A DNA stretch of 64,000 nucleotides from Labyrinthula sp. Ha. Lineage: Eukaryota; Sar; Bigyra; Labyrinthulida; Labyrinthulaceae. Positions 49,650 to 61,208 of the stretch are shown piece after piece. Under the pieces are notes generated by a model, which was not told the DNA's origin, did not search any database, and saw only the letters and a list, made by a program, of their open reading frames with translations. Position numbers and translations under genes: made by a program. The stretch spans positions 62,001-126,000 of the forward strand of contig JAALGZ010000045.1 in the NCBI GenBank assembly GCA_015227615.1. Direction: 5' to 3'. Numbering within the stretch: position 1 is the stretch's first letter; every line of letters starts with the position of its first letter.

Positions 49650-52600
49650 GCCCAGATGTCCAGAATACCCCCAATGCCAGTGATCCTTAAACCAGATGAT
49701 AAACCTTTTAGAGCTCCTGCGAGAGAAATGGACGCAGTAAAGAAAGAAGCTATGAGAAAGAAAATACAGGATCTCATCGACATGGGTATGCTGGCTCTCG
49801 AACCTGATCCTCTTTATTCATCACCCGCTTTTATGGTACCGAAGAAAAATAATAAATGGAGAATGGTAATAGATTTAAGAGACCTTAATAAAGTAGTTGA
49901 GGTAAGTGGTGCTTCTTTAGTAGATTTAGAAGCTCAACTTAACTGGTTGCCTTCAGAGATTAATCACATGGCGAGTTTCGATGCATTTAGTGGATTTGAC
50001 ATGATGCCGATTAGTAAGGAAGCAGCAAAATATTTTAATATTTCAACACCTTTTGGCTGCTATCAATTATTGGGCAGTCCTATGGGTTTTATAAATACCC
50101 CGTTTATCTATAGTACGAGAATGATTAGTTTTATATTGGGGGGTCACCAAGGTGTATTCGGTACCCCTAATCAAGGTTGTCTACAATGGTTAGATGATAG
50201 CCTTATTTATGTCAACGAGTTTCAAAAATTTAAACAAGTGATAGAAACTATACTAAGTAACTGCATAAAATACAAGTTGAGATTGAATGCAGTTAAGTGT
50301 GAATTCTATACTACTGAAACAGAATGGTGTGGCAGAACAATTACTAAGAAAGGATGGAACTTTAGTCAAAGACACTTTGACAAAATACTATCCATGGAGT
50401 GTCCTAAGACCTTAGGACAACTTGAAGATATCCTTTATGTAAGTAGTTGGTTAGTACCAGCCTTACCAAAACTTAGCTTGATAAAAAGCGAATTACAATC
50501 CCTTGCATTAGAATTAAAAAGAAAATTATTCTTAGACAAAGGTAAAAGAATACCAAAGAAGTTCAGGAGCAAAATGAATATAGAAGGGAGTGTGGAATAT
50601 AATACTCTTAAAAATAATTTTAATATGTTCAAAAAGGTATTGGCAGCCGCAGCTAAAAATACTTTGAAACACATAGATCCTGAACAACAATTAGAAATAT
50701 ATACTGACGCTTCAGATAACTATTGGGCTGCTGTTATTACTATAGTAACCCGCGAAAATAAAAATAATATAGTAAGCCAACAAGAAATAAAAAATTTGAA
50801 TAAGGTAGAGAGTCATTCGGATGAAAATATGGAGGAACTTGTTATGGATGAATATTATTATAGTGAAATAAATCCTGAGACAGGAAAAATAAATTCAATA
50901 TTTAATAGGGTTATGAGATTATCTACTCAAGAACCATTATTAACAGATAGTTATGAGAAAGAAAAGAGTAACAACAATACCTATTCGACAACTAAGAATA
51001 AAAATATAAGACTAGTTTCAAAAGAAAATATAGCAAATATACAGAAGTGGAGAAAAATTATTAAAATACAGAACTCTAACCAGATGATCAAGGAAGATCT
51101 ATTAGAGTGTATAAATTCTCTTGCAGAAGAAAAAATAAATATCGAAACTGCTCTAAATATTATACAGAATATATTATCTACTGAAGTCTTGGATAAGAAG
51201 TTAAGTATGGAAATATTAAACACTCTTAGAAAACCAGACTGGAAGACTCTAATACCATATTTAAGAATGAGTATAAATAATTTAGAAAAAGACAATATTT
51301 TAGTAGCAACAACTGATGAGAAAAAATCCAGGATCAAAGATGATCAGGTGGTTACTCCAGTATATTTTTTATCTGGTACCTTTAAAGGGCCTGAATTGTC
51401 TTGGTCGGTATCTGAAAAAGAAATGATTCCAATAATAAAAGCCTTACTCAGGTTTGAATATATGACTTCAAGTACCCTTAAACCTATAAAGGTGCTGACA
51501 GATCACAGAAATCTTATATATATTTTTAATCCGCCTAAATCAGTTAAGTCATCTTCCTTAGGCAGATTGCAAAGATGGGCTATTATGCTCCAGAGGTTCA
51601 ATATAGAAGTTTTACACTACTCTGGAGAGCATAATAGGTTCACTGATTTATTATCAAGATGGGGTTTTCCTAATATAGTGGAAGAACAAATACCCAAGAT
51701 AGTTAGAAAATATGATTCTGAAGGGAATATAATATTTGGAAAATAAAGTTATTAGCCAATGCAGTTACTACTAGATCCAAAAATAAGAATATAAATCCTT
51801 TAGACTTAGAAAAAGTTTTAGAAGAACCTGATATTTTAGAAGAAGAGTATGTAGAAAAAGATGAGGACTGGTATCAATTCAGAGATGCCTGGGTATCTTT
51901 TCTATATCCTTCTTATCCTAAACAATGGGAGCGTATTAACGCAGCAGATGTTAAGAAACATCAAGAGAAAATAGAGTGGAAGGATATTTATCAGAAGAAG
52001 AAAAATATTATTCTATTAGACAATAAAGTTTTGATACCAGAAACTTTGTTAGATCGTTTATTATTTCATACGCATGTTGCTGAGGGTCATACTTCAATCG
52101 ATGCTGAATTAATTACTTTGTCTGTGTATTCATTCACAGTAACTAAAAAGGAGATAAGAGCTAGACTGAAAATACTAAACAACCTCTACTTACATTGTGA
52201 TAGGTTTCCAGCTCTAATTCGAAGTCCTTTAGGTAGATTACCTCATGCAACGAAGCCTAATATTTTATTACACACAGACTATTTATCAATATATAATGGT
52301 TACTTACTTTCCATAGTTGATGATTATTCAAGAAAAACTTGGTTATTTTATAAAAAACATTGAACTGTAGAGGGATATATAGAAGGTATAACTAAGTGGG
52401 CTGCTATTCTTGGTATTTCGGGAAAAGCAGTCATTGCCTCTGATAAAGGTAGCCATTTTTGTAATGAAGCTGCTAGAGAGTTAGATAATATTATGGGCTA
52501 CAGTAGACGGTTATCTATAGTTTATTCTCCTTGGTCAAACGGACCAGTAGAAAGAAGAAATAGGGAAGTTATTAGACTATTTAGAAGTTTGACCAGCGAG

Positions 52601-53390
52601 ATTGGATTACCACTTAATGAATGGCCATCACTGTTGAATACAGTCATGGGGCATATAAATAATCATCCTATTAAATCAAAACTTAACCTTACTCCAAACC
52701 AAATATATAGTGGGAGAAATATTGAAGGAAAAATTCTTGCCTTGGACCCTGATTTAGATGAACCTTTAGTAGAAAATAATATAGTTAATCCCACAATACC
52801 GATTTGGAATAAGAAACATTTTATACAATATCAGAATACAGATCAATTAACGAAATATATCAAAGAACTTACCAAAGAGTTAGGTGAGAACGATAAAAAG
52901 TTATTAGAGTATCTTACTATGGAAAGAGATAGACATCAAAAACGATATAATAAAAATATTCATATGGATTATCTACAATACGGTCCTGGTGATTACGTTA
53001 TGTATTCTATAGCGGAAACTAGTTTAATAAAAGATAAACTTCAACTTAGATGGTTGGGACCTGTTATTATAGAAAAAATTACAGGGAACAATTTATATTT
53101 AGTCAAAGATTTACTAGGTAATACTATGGAGGTCCATTCCAGAAGAATTAAATATTATGATGGAAAAGGCTTACCAAACAATGAATTAATTAAAGAAGTT
53201 TATTTATATAATTCAGGACGTTTTTATTTAGAAGAAGTATTAGACGTACAAGAAATAGATGGAAAAATATATTTGAAAGTTAAGTGGAAAGGTTTAGAAG
53301 CTTTAGAGTCTGATTGACAATTATTTGAAGCTCTGTGGAATGATGTTAAATATTCTATAATAAAATTTTTGCAACAGAATAAAGATAAGA
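49650..53390 (+). mobile_element. pol part of the 46.6-kb element: RT, split RNase H, integrase, chromodomain
   Basis: RT shows WRMVIDLRDLN, ASFDAFSGFDMMP, LGSPMGFINTPF and WLDDSLIYV (about 49855-50215). RNase H begins with IYTDASDNYWAAV (about 50697) but resumes only at PVYFLSGTFKGPELSW (about 51355) and VLTDHRNLIYI, ending DLLSRWGFP (about 51670). Roughly 190 residues, rich in Asn/Ile/Glu/Lys, lie between. Integrase shows LLHTDYLSI, ASDKGSHFCN and SNGPVERRN (about 52270-52565). The chromodomain LEEVLDVQ and LKVKWKGLEAL lies near 53228-53300. Confidence 0.88.
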
Positions 53391-53529
53391 CTTCTCTGAT
53401 TAACTCTTTATATGAAAAATATGTAGTACCTCATAAGAAGAAAAATTCTGCTAATATAGTATATTATAAATCATACCCAGAGAAGTTAAAGTTAGAACAT
53501 GATGGAGTTTTACCATATCTTACTCAATC

Positions 53530-53720
53530 TAAGGGTTGGACCGATTACGAAGATTATTTATTGAAAAGATTAATAAGAGGATATGGTTTTGGTCAATGGG
53601 AGAAAATATTGAATAGTAATTGTTTACCAGGAAAAACTAGATCTCAAATAATAAATAGATCAAGAGTATTAGTTGGTAGTCAAGCTATTTTTCTTTACCA
53701 TGGATTAAAGATCGACTTAG
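53530..53720 (+). mobile_element. Myb/SANT domain in the 46.6-kb element
   Basis: GWTDYEDYLLKRLIRGYGFG then QWEKILNSNCLPGKTRSQII has the Myb/SANT pattern: W near the start, acidic first helix, G-x-G-x-W, LPGKT and a basic recognition helix with NR. The tail FLYHGLKIDLDI is shared with the other two copies. Confidence 0.88.
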
Positions 53721-54049
53721 ATATTATAAAAAGAGAAAACGATAGAAAGGTATCCCCAAGAAAGAACGGTCTACTTTACAATAATGAGAAGCATTTGAGT
53801 ACTGAAGAAAGAAAAATTTTAAAAGAAAAAACTTATAATTATTTCAAGGATCAGCAAGACCCTTTATTAGAGAAAAATATTGGTATACCTATATGGGATA
53901 AGATTAGTCAAAATCGTATTAGTTACGAACAGAAGAAGAACTTATTAGAATATTGGAAAAATAAAATTTTTATGTTCGAAGAAAAAGACAATAATCAGGA
54001 GGTATCTATATCCTTGATAGATGCAGAAACGGAGCAGGGATTTACACCT

Positions 54050-54330
54050 ATTGGATTATTAGATTCAGGGGCTTCAGTTACTTGCACCAGCCTGAAATCA
54101 TTACCCAGAAACAATCAATATAATATAATTAGCAAAGATGAATATCATAGAGCACATTTATATTTATATGATGCTAACAATAACCCTACTATGACTATAG
54201 GGTATGTGGCATTGGATGTGATCATTACTTTAGGAAATGGCGAAATTCAAATACCTAAGGTAAAAATACTGATCACTGACGCCCCTAAATGGAATTATTT
54301 TTTATTAGGAAATGATATTTTGAAGAAGTT
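54050..54330 (+). mobile_element. Retroviral-type aspartic protease placed downstream of integrase
   Basis: LLDSGASVTCTSLKSL (active site about 54062-54073) and YFLLGNDILKKLGANP (about 54297-54345) are the two conserved blocks of a retropepsin, with a normal spacing of about 75 residues. It lies between the Myb and MT-A70 domains, whereas Ty3-type protease normally lies between gag and RT. Confidence 0.85.
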
Positions 54331-54559
54331 GGGAGCAAATCCTATAAATATTTTACAAAATAGAATTAATTATTACACACGACAGTTGCCGAAGGAGAAT
54401 AAGGTGATGCGCATTGGTCATAAGACAGAAAAATATAATTTAACAGAACAACACAGAAATTTAATAAGAGACTTAGACTTAGATATTAATCTCGAAAAAG
54501 TAATAATTTTATCCAGAGAAATTTTAAGAAGAAGAATGAGAACTTATTGAAATCTTTAG

Positions 54560-55340
54560 TTCATTTTTATTATGATCATTATGATGAAAAGAATTTTGTA
54601 TCCCAATATAATGATGTAAGAGTAAAAGCTGAATATTTAGGAGACAATGAATTTAAATTAAGAACTAATGGAGAAGATTATAAAATATGGGTAGCCCCTA
54701 AGTATTCTACTTATGCTACTATAGATATATTAGATGAAAGAAGTTATCTGATGATCAAAGACTTTTCATTTAAAGCTTTGGTGGTCGATCCTCCTTGGAG
54801 GCAAACAAGAACTAGTCCTACAAGAGGAGCAACTGTACCTTTTAGTTGTATGTCTGATGAAGAAATTTTATCTATTCATTTGTCGAAATTTATGAAAGAT
54901 GGTTATTTATTTTTATGGACTGTAACTAACAAGTTAAGATTAGCCTACGATTGGATGGAGAAATCTGGATTTAAGTACCTTGATTTTATTATATGGGATA
55001 AGAGTACTAAACATGACAACGATTTCTGCAGTCAAGGTAGTTATTTATGACATAGAAAAGAACTTTGTTTTTTAGCAAAAATTGGTGAACCTGGAGAAAG
55101 TTGGAGACGACAGAAAGAAGCTGATTTATTTAGGGCTGCAATTTCTACTCCGATGAGAAAGCCGAACGAATTCTATGATTTGATTGAAAACAGCTTACCA
55201 GGAGGTTTATATTTAGAAATATTTGGAAGAACCCATAATTTGAGAGATAGATGGATTACTATGGGAAACGAGATTGATCCGTCAGCAGATAAGAATAGTT
55301 TTCCTATGTTCAAATTACAAGGATTTGATCATCATAAAAA
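54560..55340 (+). mobile_element. MT-A70 adenine-N6 methyltransferase domain in the 46.6-kb element
   Basis: An N-terminal extension (VKAEYLGDNEFKLRT, WVAPKYSTY) precedes the intact catalytic ALVVDPPW (54775-54798). Then come PFSCMSDEEIL, GYLFLWTVTN, FIIWDKST, RKELCFLAKIGEP, MRKPNEFYDLIENSLPGG and YLEIFGRTHNLRDRW, in the canonical MT-A70 order. It is clearly homologous to the 28.3-29.1 kb domain but diverged. Confidence 0.9.
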
Positions 55341-55347
55341 GAGGCGG

Positions 55348-55901
55348 TATAACAGTGAGATACTTCTTATCTAGCTTACTGCTATTCTTTTACTTAAAAA
55401 TATTCTATTATTATTATTATAATTTATATTTATATTATTATGAAATATTAATATTTTATATCATATATTATTATAGTGTCTATTATAGGTAGTTAGAGAA
55501 TAGTCAATATGGCAATACTGTAGTTTCAGATAACACATAAAATATACAAAATATACAGATTTAATACAGTACAGAGTTGTTATCGACTGTACACGAACTA
55601 AGACACCCCAGGAAAATTAGCACTGCAAGATATAACTTTTATAAACCATATTTTGTGGTCTAAACAACAGAAAACCTTATCACTGAGAAATTAGCTATTT
55701 TAGACACCCCCATTTATTTTTAGGGTATACTGAAACTGCGAGAATAGAAAGCTATCTTTTTGAGCATATTTCTCTATATTATACACTTATATTACTTTAT
55801 ACGATATTTTTACATTATTTCTAAAGTTTCTCACTTATATTTTTACAACTTCTACCTAGGTTATTCCAACACTTACTCATCTTTGATAAAGTGAGGTTAA
55901 A
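55348..55901 (+). repeat. 3' LTR, 554 bp
   Basis: Pairs with 46623-47176, followed by the CATC target copy and the remainder of the 40-bp repeat unit. Confidence 0.95.
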
Positions 55902-55954
55902 CATCCTGTTTCTTTTTGAAATATTTTTTTTGTTGAATTTGTTGGTTTGTATTT

Positions 55955-56037
55955 TACAAAAATTAATTTTGGGCAATTGAAAATTCGGCCAATGAGAATT
56001 TGGAGTATCTGACTCCGGAGTCAAAAAATCATATTCG
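55955..56037 (-). repeat. Right terminal inverted repeat
   Basis: Inverted copy of 45704-45780, with the target duplication at 56038-56046 following. Confidence 0.8.
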
Positions 56038-57461
56038 GTTGAGCAGTGAATACACAAGTACCTTTTTTATCTGTGACTTTCCGTTGAAGGCTGCTCACGT
56101 GGGACATAGAAAATAGTTTCTTGGACCGGTAACACCTTTAATGCGCAGCAGAAAGGGTATTAAAGCAGCCACTGCAACTGAACAAAGCTTCTTCAATAAA
56201 ATCACTACAATAGAGGAAGTTGTGTAACTTACCTTGGAACAATTAAATGTGCAAAGAGCTTTGGATATATTGAAGTTGATTTAGCAGCAATAGTTGAAAC
56301 ATTAAATCACTGGTTTGCCATGATCAAAGTTGCAGAGGCAACATTTCACCGTCTGCGACCAATATTGAGTAATATGATAACGTCCAGAAGGAAGAATAAA
56401 GTAATCAAAGCGACAGTCGTCCCCAAGATCCAATACGGCAACGAGGTCAGAAATACGGAAAAATATATCAAACGCCCTGAAGAAACTATGCAGAGACATA
56501 AAGCACACCCTTCTCCAACCTAATCCAATACAACCACTTGAACATATAACAAAAACCAAAATTCTCAGAACTGGATACATAAATATCCTAGAAAAAAATG
56601 GCAACAATTTGGCTAGAAGCGTGTACAACTATTGATATAATGGAACTAGTAGAATCTTAAAGAATAATTGAAATATAACTTTTCATATTCAATCTTATTG
56701 GTCCTGAAAAATTGAACTTCTCGCTCGAACATTCTACATACCATTGGAATAATATGAACCATGTTTGTCTCCTCATCCACTACTAACCGGGGAGAACAAA
56801 TCATCTCCATAACAAATATCCTCCTATCCTGAAACCATGAGCTCAGTATCCCCATGGAACACTATAGAAAACCAACAAAAAAATCACTCTCACAATACAG
56901 AAACATAGCACAGGTAACTTAGTTCATCACCCAATATATCTCTCACATATACTTGAAGTAGCTTCTGGCTTCATCAGTTTCTTGGATGGCTAACCGGAAT
57001 TAACTTAATAGAAATTCTTAATGAACAACTGTTATCTTGTAAAGCAGAAATAAAAACAACAAAAAGTAGAAAACTTGTACAGCTCATTTCAATAAAGCCA
57101 GCAAGGAAACTTTGAAAAAATAGTTTTTCAAAGGGATTTCTATATGCAACCTCTGAAAATGTCTGAATTTCTTTCATCATTTTTGCGTGATCTGTTAATT
57201 TCGATTTGAATTGTTCACAAATCTTGAAAAATCACTATTTTGAGATAATGAATAAGATGAGTCAGTAGAAAGAGAAAGCTGTCACAATTATACCAAAAGT
57301 GTCTCGAAAGACCGGTAGCTTCCTTAGTTCAGTGATACTAAGAACACGAGATAGAAATCTTTCATAGTAAGCGGCAAATCGATCCCAATCCATAAGATAA
57401 ACGCATAGTTGGCTTAGCAGAAGCAGCACCTTACTCTCCCCTTAACTATTAACTAATAACT

Positions 57462-58591
57462 CTAAGCTTATTTTATTCTTATTTCCTGTAACTAATAAAA
57501 TATAAAATTTGAAGTTCGTATTAGTTTAAATTAAACAAATTTTTGCTATATATAAATTGTATTTTCTTTTATGAAAACATTTATTACTTGACCCATAATA
57601 ATATATACAAAAAATAGATATAACTTGATACAGAACAAAATCCTTCGTTACTATATATTTTTTTGAGGAAAGTCAAAATATGGATGCTCTTCGGTGTATT
57701 TCACATTAAGCTGTAATGTTTTTGCTAATTAAACTAAAACACATTGGTCTTATATATACAAACTATATTTCCGGCCAGTTAATAAAATAATTTCCTTTTG
57801 GCAATGTTATTTATGTCTTCCAACTAAAGCATGGAGGTAGTAATTTATTCTTTTGATTTATTTAACATTATATTTCTATTACTTATTTGAGTTGGAAATG
57901 ATAAATACCAGTAAACAATCTATTCACAGGATTAAAGTAAGTAAGTAATATTAATATAAAATTATATTTTCCCTATAGACTTTCGAAGATACAAAGTAGG
58001 ATAAATTTGGATGAAACTGATGAAATTAACTAGAACAATAATAAATAAATAATAGATAACATGAAGGATCAGCTCAACTTTGAAATTCTGAAAGGTTATA
58101 TTTAACTTGACTCCTTGCAAGTTATATTTTCTACAAAAACCTCAATTAATCACTGCAACCATTAGGCGCACCACTAACACTAACTAGAAAGTAAAGTAGT
58201 TTCCTTTTTCTTCTTCCACATTTTGCTAGAGAATACTGTTAATTTTTCTTACTCACACTTCGTTACTAAAAGTTCAGGACTGTCCTTACTCCTTGAGTCG
58301 ACTGGGTTAACTTCTTACTAGTTCTTTTATATAGAAGTAATAATATTTCCATTTTGAACTACAGTGAACACGGATTTCTCATTCGTTCTTTTTCTTCTCC
58401 ACCCTATCAGTCTTCGAGTGCAATGGAAAAGAAAAGAAATTACAATTCTTCCGTTTTGCAATGCTCATTGGGCTCACTAAAATGTCTGTTCTTGTAAGCA
58501 AATTTGCTGCGACCCCTAGCTTAGGAACTAATCCAGCTTTTTTCTTACAGTTTTATAAGGAGAGAAACAAACTTACTCGCAAGATCTGTAC
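57462..58591. other. AT-rich spacer
   Basis: No open frame or repeat worth calling. It separates the LINE fragment tail from the 3' end of the next minus-strand gene. Confidence 0.45.
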
Positions 58592-60569
58592 TTAGTAGTT
58601 GACACTTTCAACCGGTGTTATAGGACTATTAACATAAAAAAGAGTGCTAACCTGAATCAAAATTAAAATCTTATAACCTTAGGCTGCTGTGATGTATTCA
58701 GCTCTCAATGTAATGCTCTTTTGTACTTTGCAAAGCACTTTAGCTACTTACCTGTGAAACAGGAAATCTTATACGCTCTATATCCTCTTGCATCTCTTTC
58801 CTTAGATCTTCGAGATCCGTATCTATTTTCACTTTAACTTTCGGTTTAGCAGACAGATTTTCCCCCTCCGCTTCAGCCGCTAGTTCTTTCCCCTCCGCTT
58901 CAGCCTCTAGTTCTTTCCCCTCCGCTTTAGCTGCTAGTTCTTTCTCTTTCTTATCATTTAAGAGAAGTATAGATAAAATACTCAATCTATTGCTTGAAAT
59001 ATTTTCCCATTTTTCTGACTCTTTACTTGCTTCATAGTACATTTCATACAATACTGAACTGTCAAAATTAACTCGACCCATTTCATCAGAGTACTCAAAA
59101 TTTGCACGAGTAAGAATTTTACTAGGACCTTTATCCTTTGGTGAAACCTTTATGCAAAACTGTTCTCTTATGATTGGTTTGTTGCACGGGCATAGACAGC
59201 AACACCTCGGTATCTTCAATATAACCTTTTGTGGCTCACTAAGAGTAGAGATCTCATATTTTTTTGATAGCACAGTAACGAATTTTCTTGGTTCCATTGA
59301 GCTCCTGGTACTTGAAGAATCATTATTTTTCGATCCAGCGGAAGGTTTAATTTCAGCTGGTGGTGACCACATAATATCACAACCAATATCCCAAGCACCA
59401 AGTCCCACTGGCTTATTCTTGCTATCTAAATACAGAAAAGCACCGTACAATACAGCTCGGTGTATTGGTGAACGTAATGTGTCAGCACAAAAGGAAAACA
59501 TTTTCTTCTTCTTTGCATCTGTGCAAATGTCGTTAAACTTCAAGGGGAACAAAATACAATAAGATTCAGCTCCACGGATTTTTAAACGGTTTCTATCATT
59601 TTCTGTTGGACATAGGGTGTAAAGAGAGAAAGTTTTACTTGTACAAAACTCCAACTCCTCATTCGGAAACCCAAGGTTATCTTCCCAAACGCTTGGAAAC
59701 TCTAGTATTAAAGTGTCCTCCCTCTTCCTAGGATTAAAATCGTTGAGGTGAGTTTCGTGAACATGCAATATCTTTATAGGCTCAATGAAATATTCATGAG
59801 AACTCTTAGAACCATTCTCCAAAGGTGAAACAGGTACAAGACTACTCATCTTGTATTCCCGTTGATTGCCTGGCATCCTGCTACAAATGGTTTCCAGCAT
59901 ACATGCGTGATAAGCATCAGCATAGTGCATAAAGGATCCCTGTTCTAAGTTTGAGGATGTACCCATAATGAACTTACACCAATTTCTTCTTTCTTTAATA
60001 ACTTCTTGGATAAAATTTTCTGGGTCAAATTCCAAACGTACATTAACTATTGTACTTCTCGGCTGCTTTGTGTCAATACTTGAACTTATATTAATGTACA
60101 TCTGATTAAGGGAAGCTATTGCGCGCTGAAGTGGCAAAATATGTCTATATAATTCTATGCTGCGAAAATTCCTTGAGTCTGGACCAAAAAACAAAGGTTG
60201 CTTTGTACTCATAATACAAACTTGCCTTATTACCTCTCGAACAGTCATAATCTCCGCCCAAGCAGGTTTCGAAAGCTTAACTACGTTCATTTTGAGATCC
60301 TTGAATACGCAAAGAAATATGTAACAGCTCTTACTCAAAGCATCAACTTCATTGCAATAGTTTAACAACTGGTTATGAAAAAAAAAGTACAATATTGAGG
60401 CAGCTCCCGCAGGAGTATTTTCTTCTGCTTTCTGCAAGATTGTTTTTTTCGGGTTCATAGGGTCATTAGAGGAAAAAGAACATTCCGTCTCTTGGGAGAA
60501 GGAAAACCGAATGCCATTTTCATTATATTTTTTTTCCAAGTATTCATCATATTCCATTTCTTCGCTCAT
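58592..60569 (-). CDS. Large acidic protein of unknown function, two exons
   Basis: Exon 1 is 60569-58752 (ATG at 60569, 606 residues). A 100-nt intron 58652-58751 with a CACAG|GTAAGT donor and TTGATTCAG acceptor leads in phase 0 to exon 2, 58651-58592 (VSTLFYVNSPITP..., TAA at 58592). Without splicing the frame would stop three codons after the donor. No transmembrane segment or signal peptide is seen. A Cys cluster RCCCLCPCNKP lies around residues 460-470, a short Lys patch near residue 355, and three and a half copies of a 9-residue repeat of the type KELAAEAEG precede the C-terminal acidic helix (DLEDLRKEMQEDIERIRF). I do not recognise the family. It has no internal stop and uses many CAA/CAG codons, so it reads as a functional gene. 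Confidence 0.8.
58858..58946 (-). repeat. 27-bp coding repeats
   Basis: Three and a half units of 27 bp encoding the KELAAEAEG-type nonapeptide in the gene at 58.6-60.6 kb. Near-identity of the units suggests recent expansion. Confidence 0.85.
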
Positions 60570-61180
60570 TCTATAACTTTAAATTTTTTTCTTTTTATAT
60601 ATGCTTTACCGCTTAAAAACCAAATATATGTCAAAATTTATTCCAAAGTTTTTCAAGGAACATATATTTCAAAGTACTTCCAATACCAAATGAAACTGAC
60701 TAAACAGGTAACCATAGGACTTTTGTACATATAGTTGTTCCTTATATTATTTCATGTCAATCGTGACTAACGATATCTCATTTCAAACTTATATCATCAA
60801 ATGTCACCAAATGTAAATTCACAGCGTGGAAGCATCAGTGAACAAACCACCCTTTCATCTCATCACGGGCGAAAATTTTCACATAATACGAGGCTAAAAA
60901 GACATCAAATTAGGTTCTCAAATTGCTCAAATCGCTCATATCTTCTGAGAAACACCTAAAAACAAGTCAATAACCATTCAATATCACTATATATCCCTCA
61001 TAGATTCATAATATACCAAAATTTCACACATCTATCAATATACACTAGAATTTGAACCTCATTTTACTTCTTAGTAACATAACAAGCATCGAAGTCGTCA
61101 GAACAAACTTTCACTTGGTCAACCAAAAAGCACAGCTGAAATCAAGATACACTATAAACCACAACAATTCTCTAATTCTT
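60570..61180. other. AT-rich spacer with the promoter of the 60.6-kb gene
   Basis: No coding feature seen. Confidence 0.4.
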
Positions 61181-61182
61181 TT

Positions 61183-61208
61183 TTTATTTAGGTTTAGGTT
61201 TGGGTTTT
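61183..61208 (-). repeat. Telomere-like tail at the LINE 3' end
   Basis: On the plus strand TTTAGGTTTAGGTTTGGG, i.e. AAACCTAAACCT-type units followed by an A-rich tail on the LINE strand. Confidence 0.6.

Larger units (their letters stand above)
46623..55901 (+). mobile_element. Young Ty3-type chromovirus-like LTR element with relocated protease and Myb/MT-A70 module
   Basis: A 9.28-kb element with two 554-bp LTRs that differ by about one substitution and two single-base indels, and a 4-bp CATC target duplication (46619-46622 and 55902-55905). LTR termini are TATAAC and GTTAAA rather than TG...CA. The order is gag, RT, split RNase H, integrase, chromodomain, Myb/SANT, aspartic protease, MT-A70, polypurine tract (AAAAAGAGGCGG), 3' LTR. 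It looks nearly whole with about half a dozen breaks. It is the youngest layer of the nest by LTR identity. Confidence 0.93.
45704..56037. mobile_element. Non-autonomous TIR DNA transposon, about 1.05 kb without its own insert
   Basis: A 29-bp perfect inverted repeat (45711-45739 and 56002-56030) with the core GACTCCGGAGTC is part of an imperfect TIR of about 75 bp. A 9-bp direct repeat GTTGAGCAG (45695-45703 and 56038-56046) flanks it, and the LINE fragment outside joins cleanly across one copy. No transposase is visible. The interior consists of tandem repeats. TIRs and a 9-bp duplication suggest a Mutator-like or possibly hAT-like relation, but this is inference. The 46.6-55.9 kb LTR element sits inside it. 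Confidence 0.8.
45515..57461 (+). mobile_element. 5'-truncated LINE fragment, split by nested insertions
   Basis: Sequence at 45515-45703 aligns with about 40900-41070 of the LINE at 38.6 kb (after the FADD box), and 56038-57461 continues the same alignment to the 3' end. Shared marks are AATACAC next to the insertion point, CTGAACAAA(G)CTTC, CCTAATCCAA(T)ACAACCACTTGAA, TTGGCTAGAAGCGTG and the tail TTAACTATTAACT. The two halves join at the insertion point of a TIR element. It is an old non-coding copy with many substitutions, several of them CA to TA (for example CAACAG to TAATAG near 45691-45697). Confidence 0.85.

Noticed and set aside
45704-56037. A single large TIR transposon carrying the whole pol and methyltransferase region as cargo.
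   Set aside because: The coding region is bounded by its own 554-bp LTR pair and a 4-bp target duplication, so it is a later insertion into the small TIR element.
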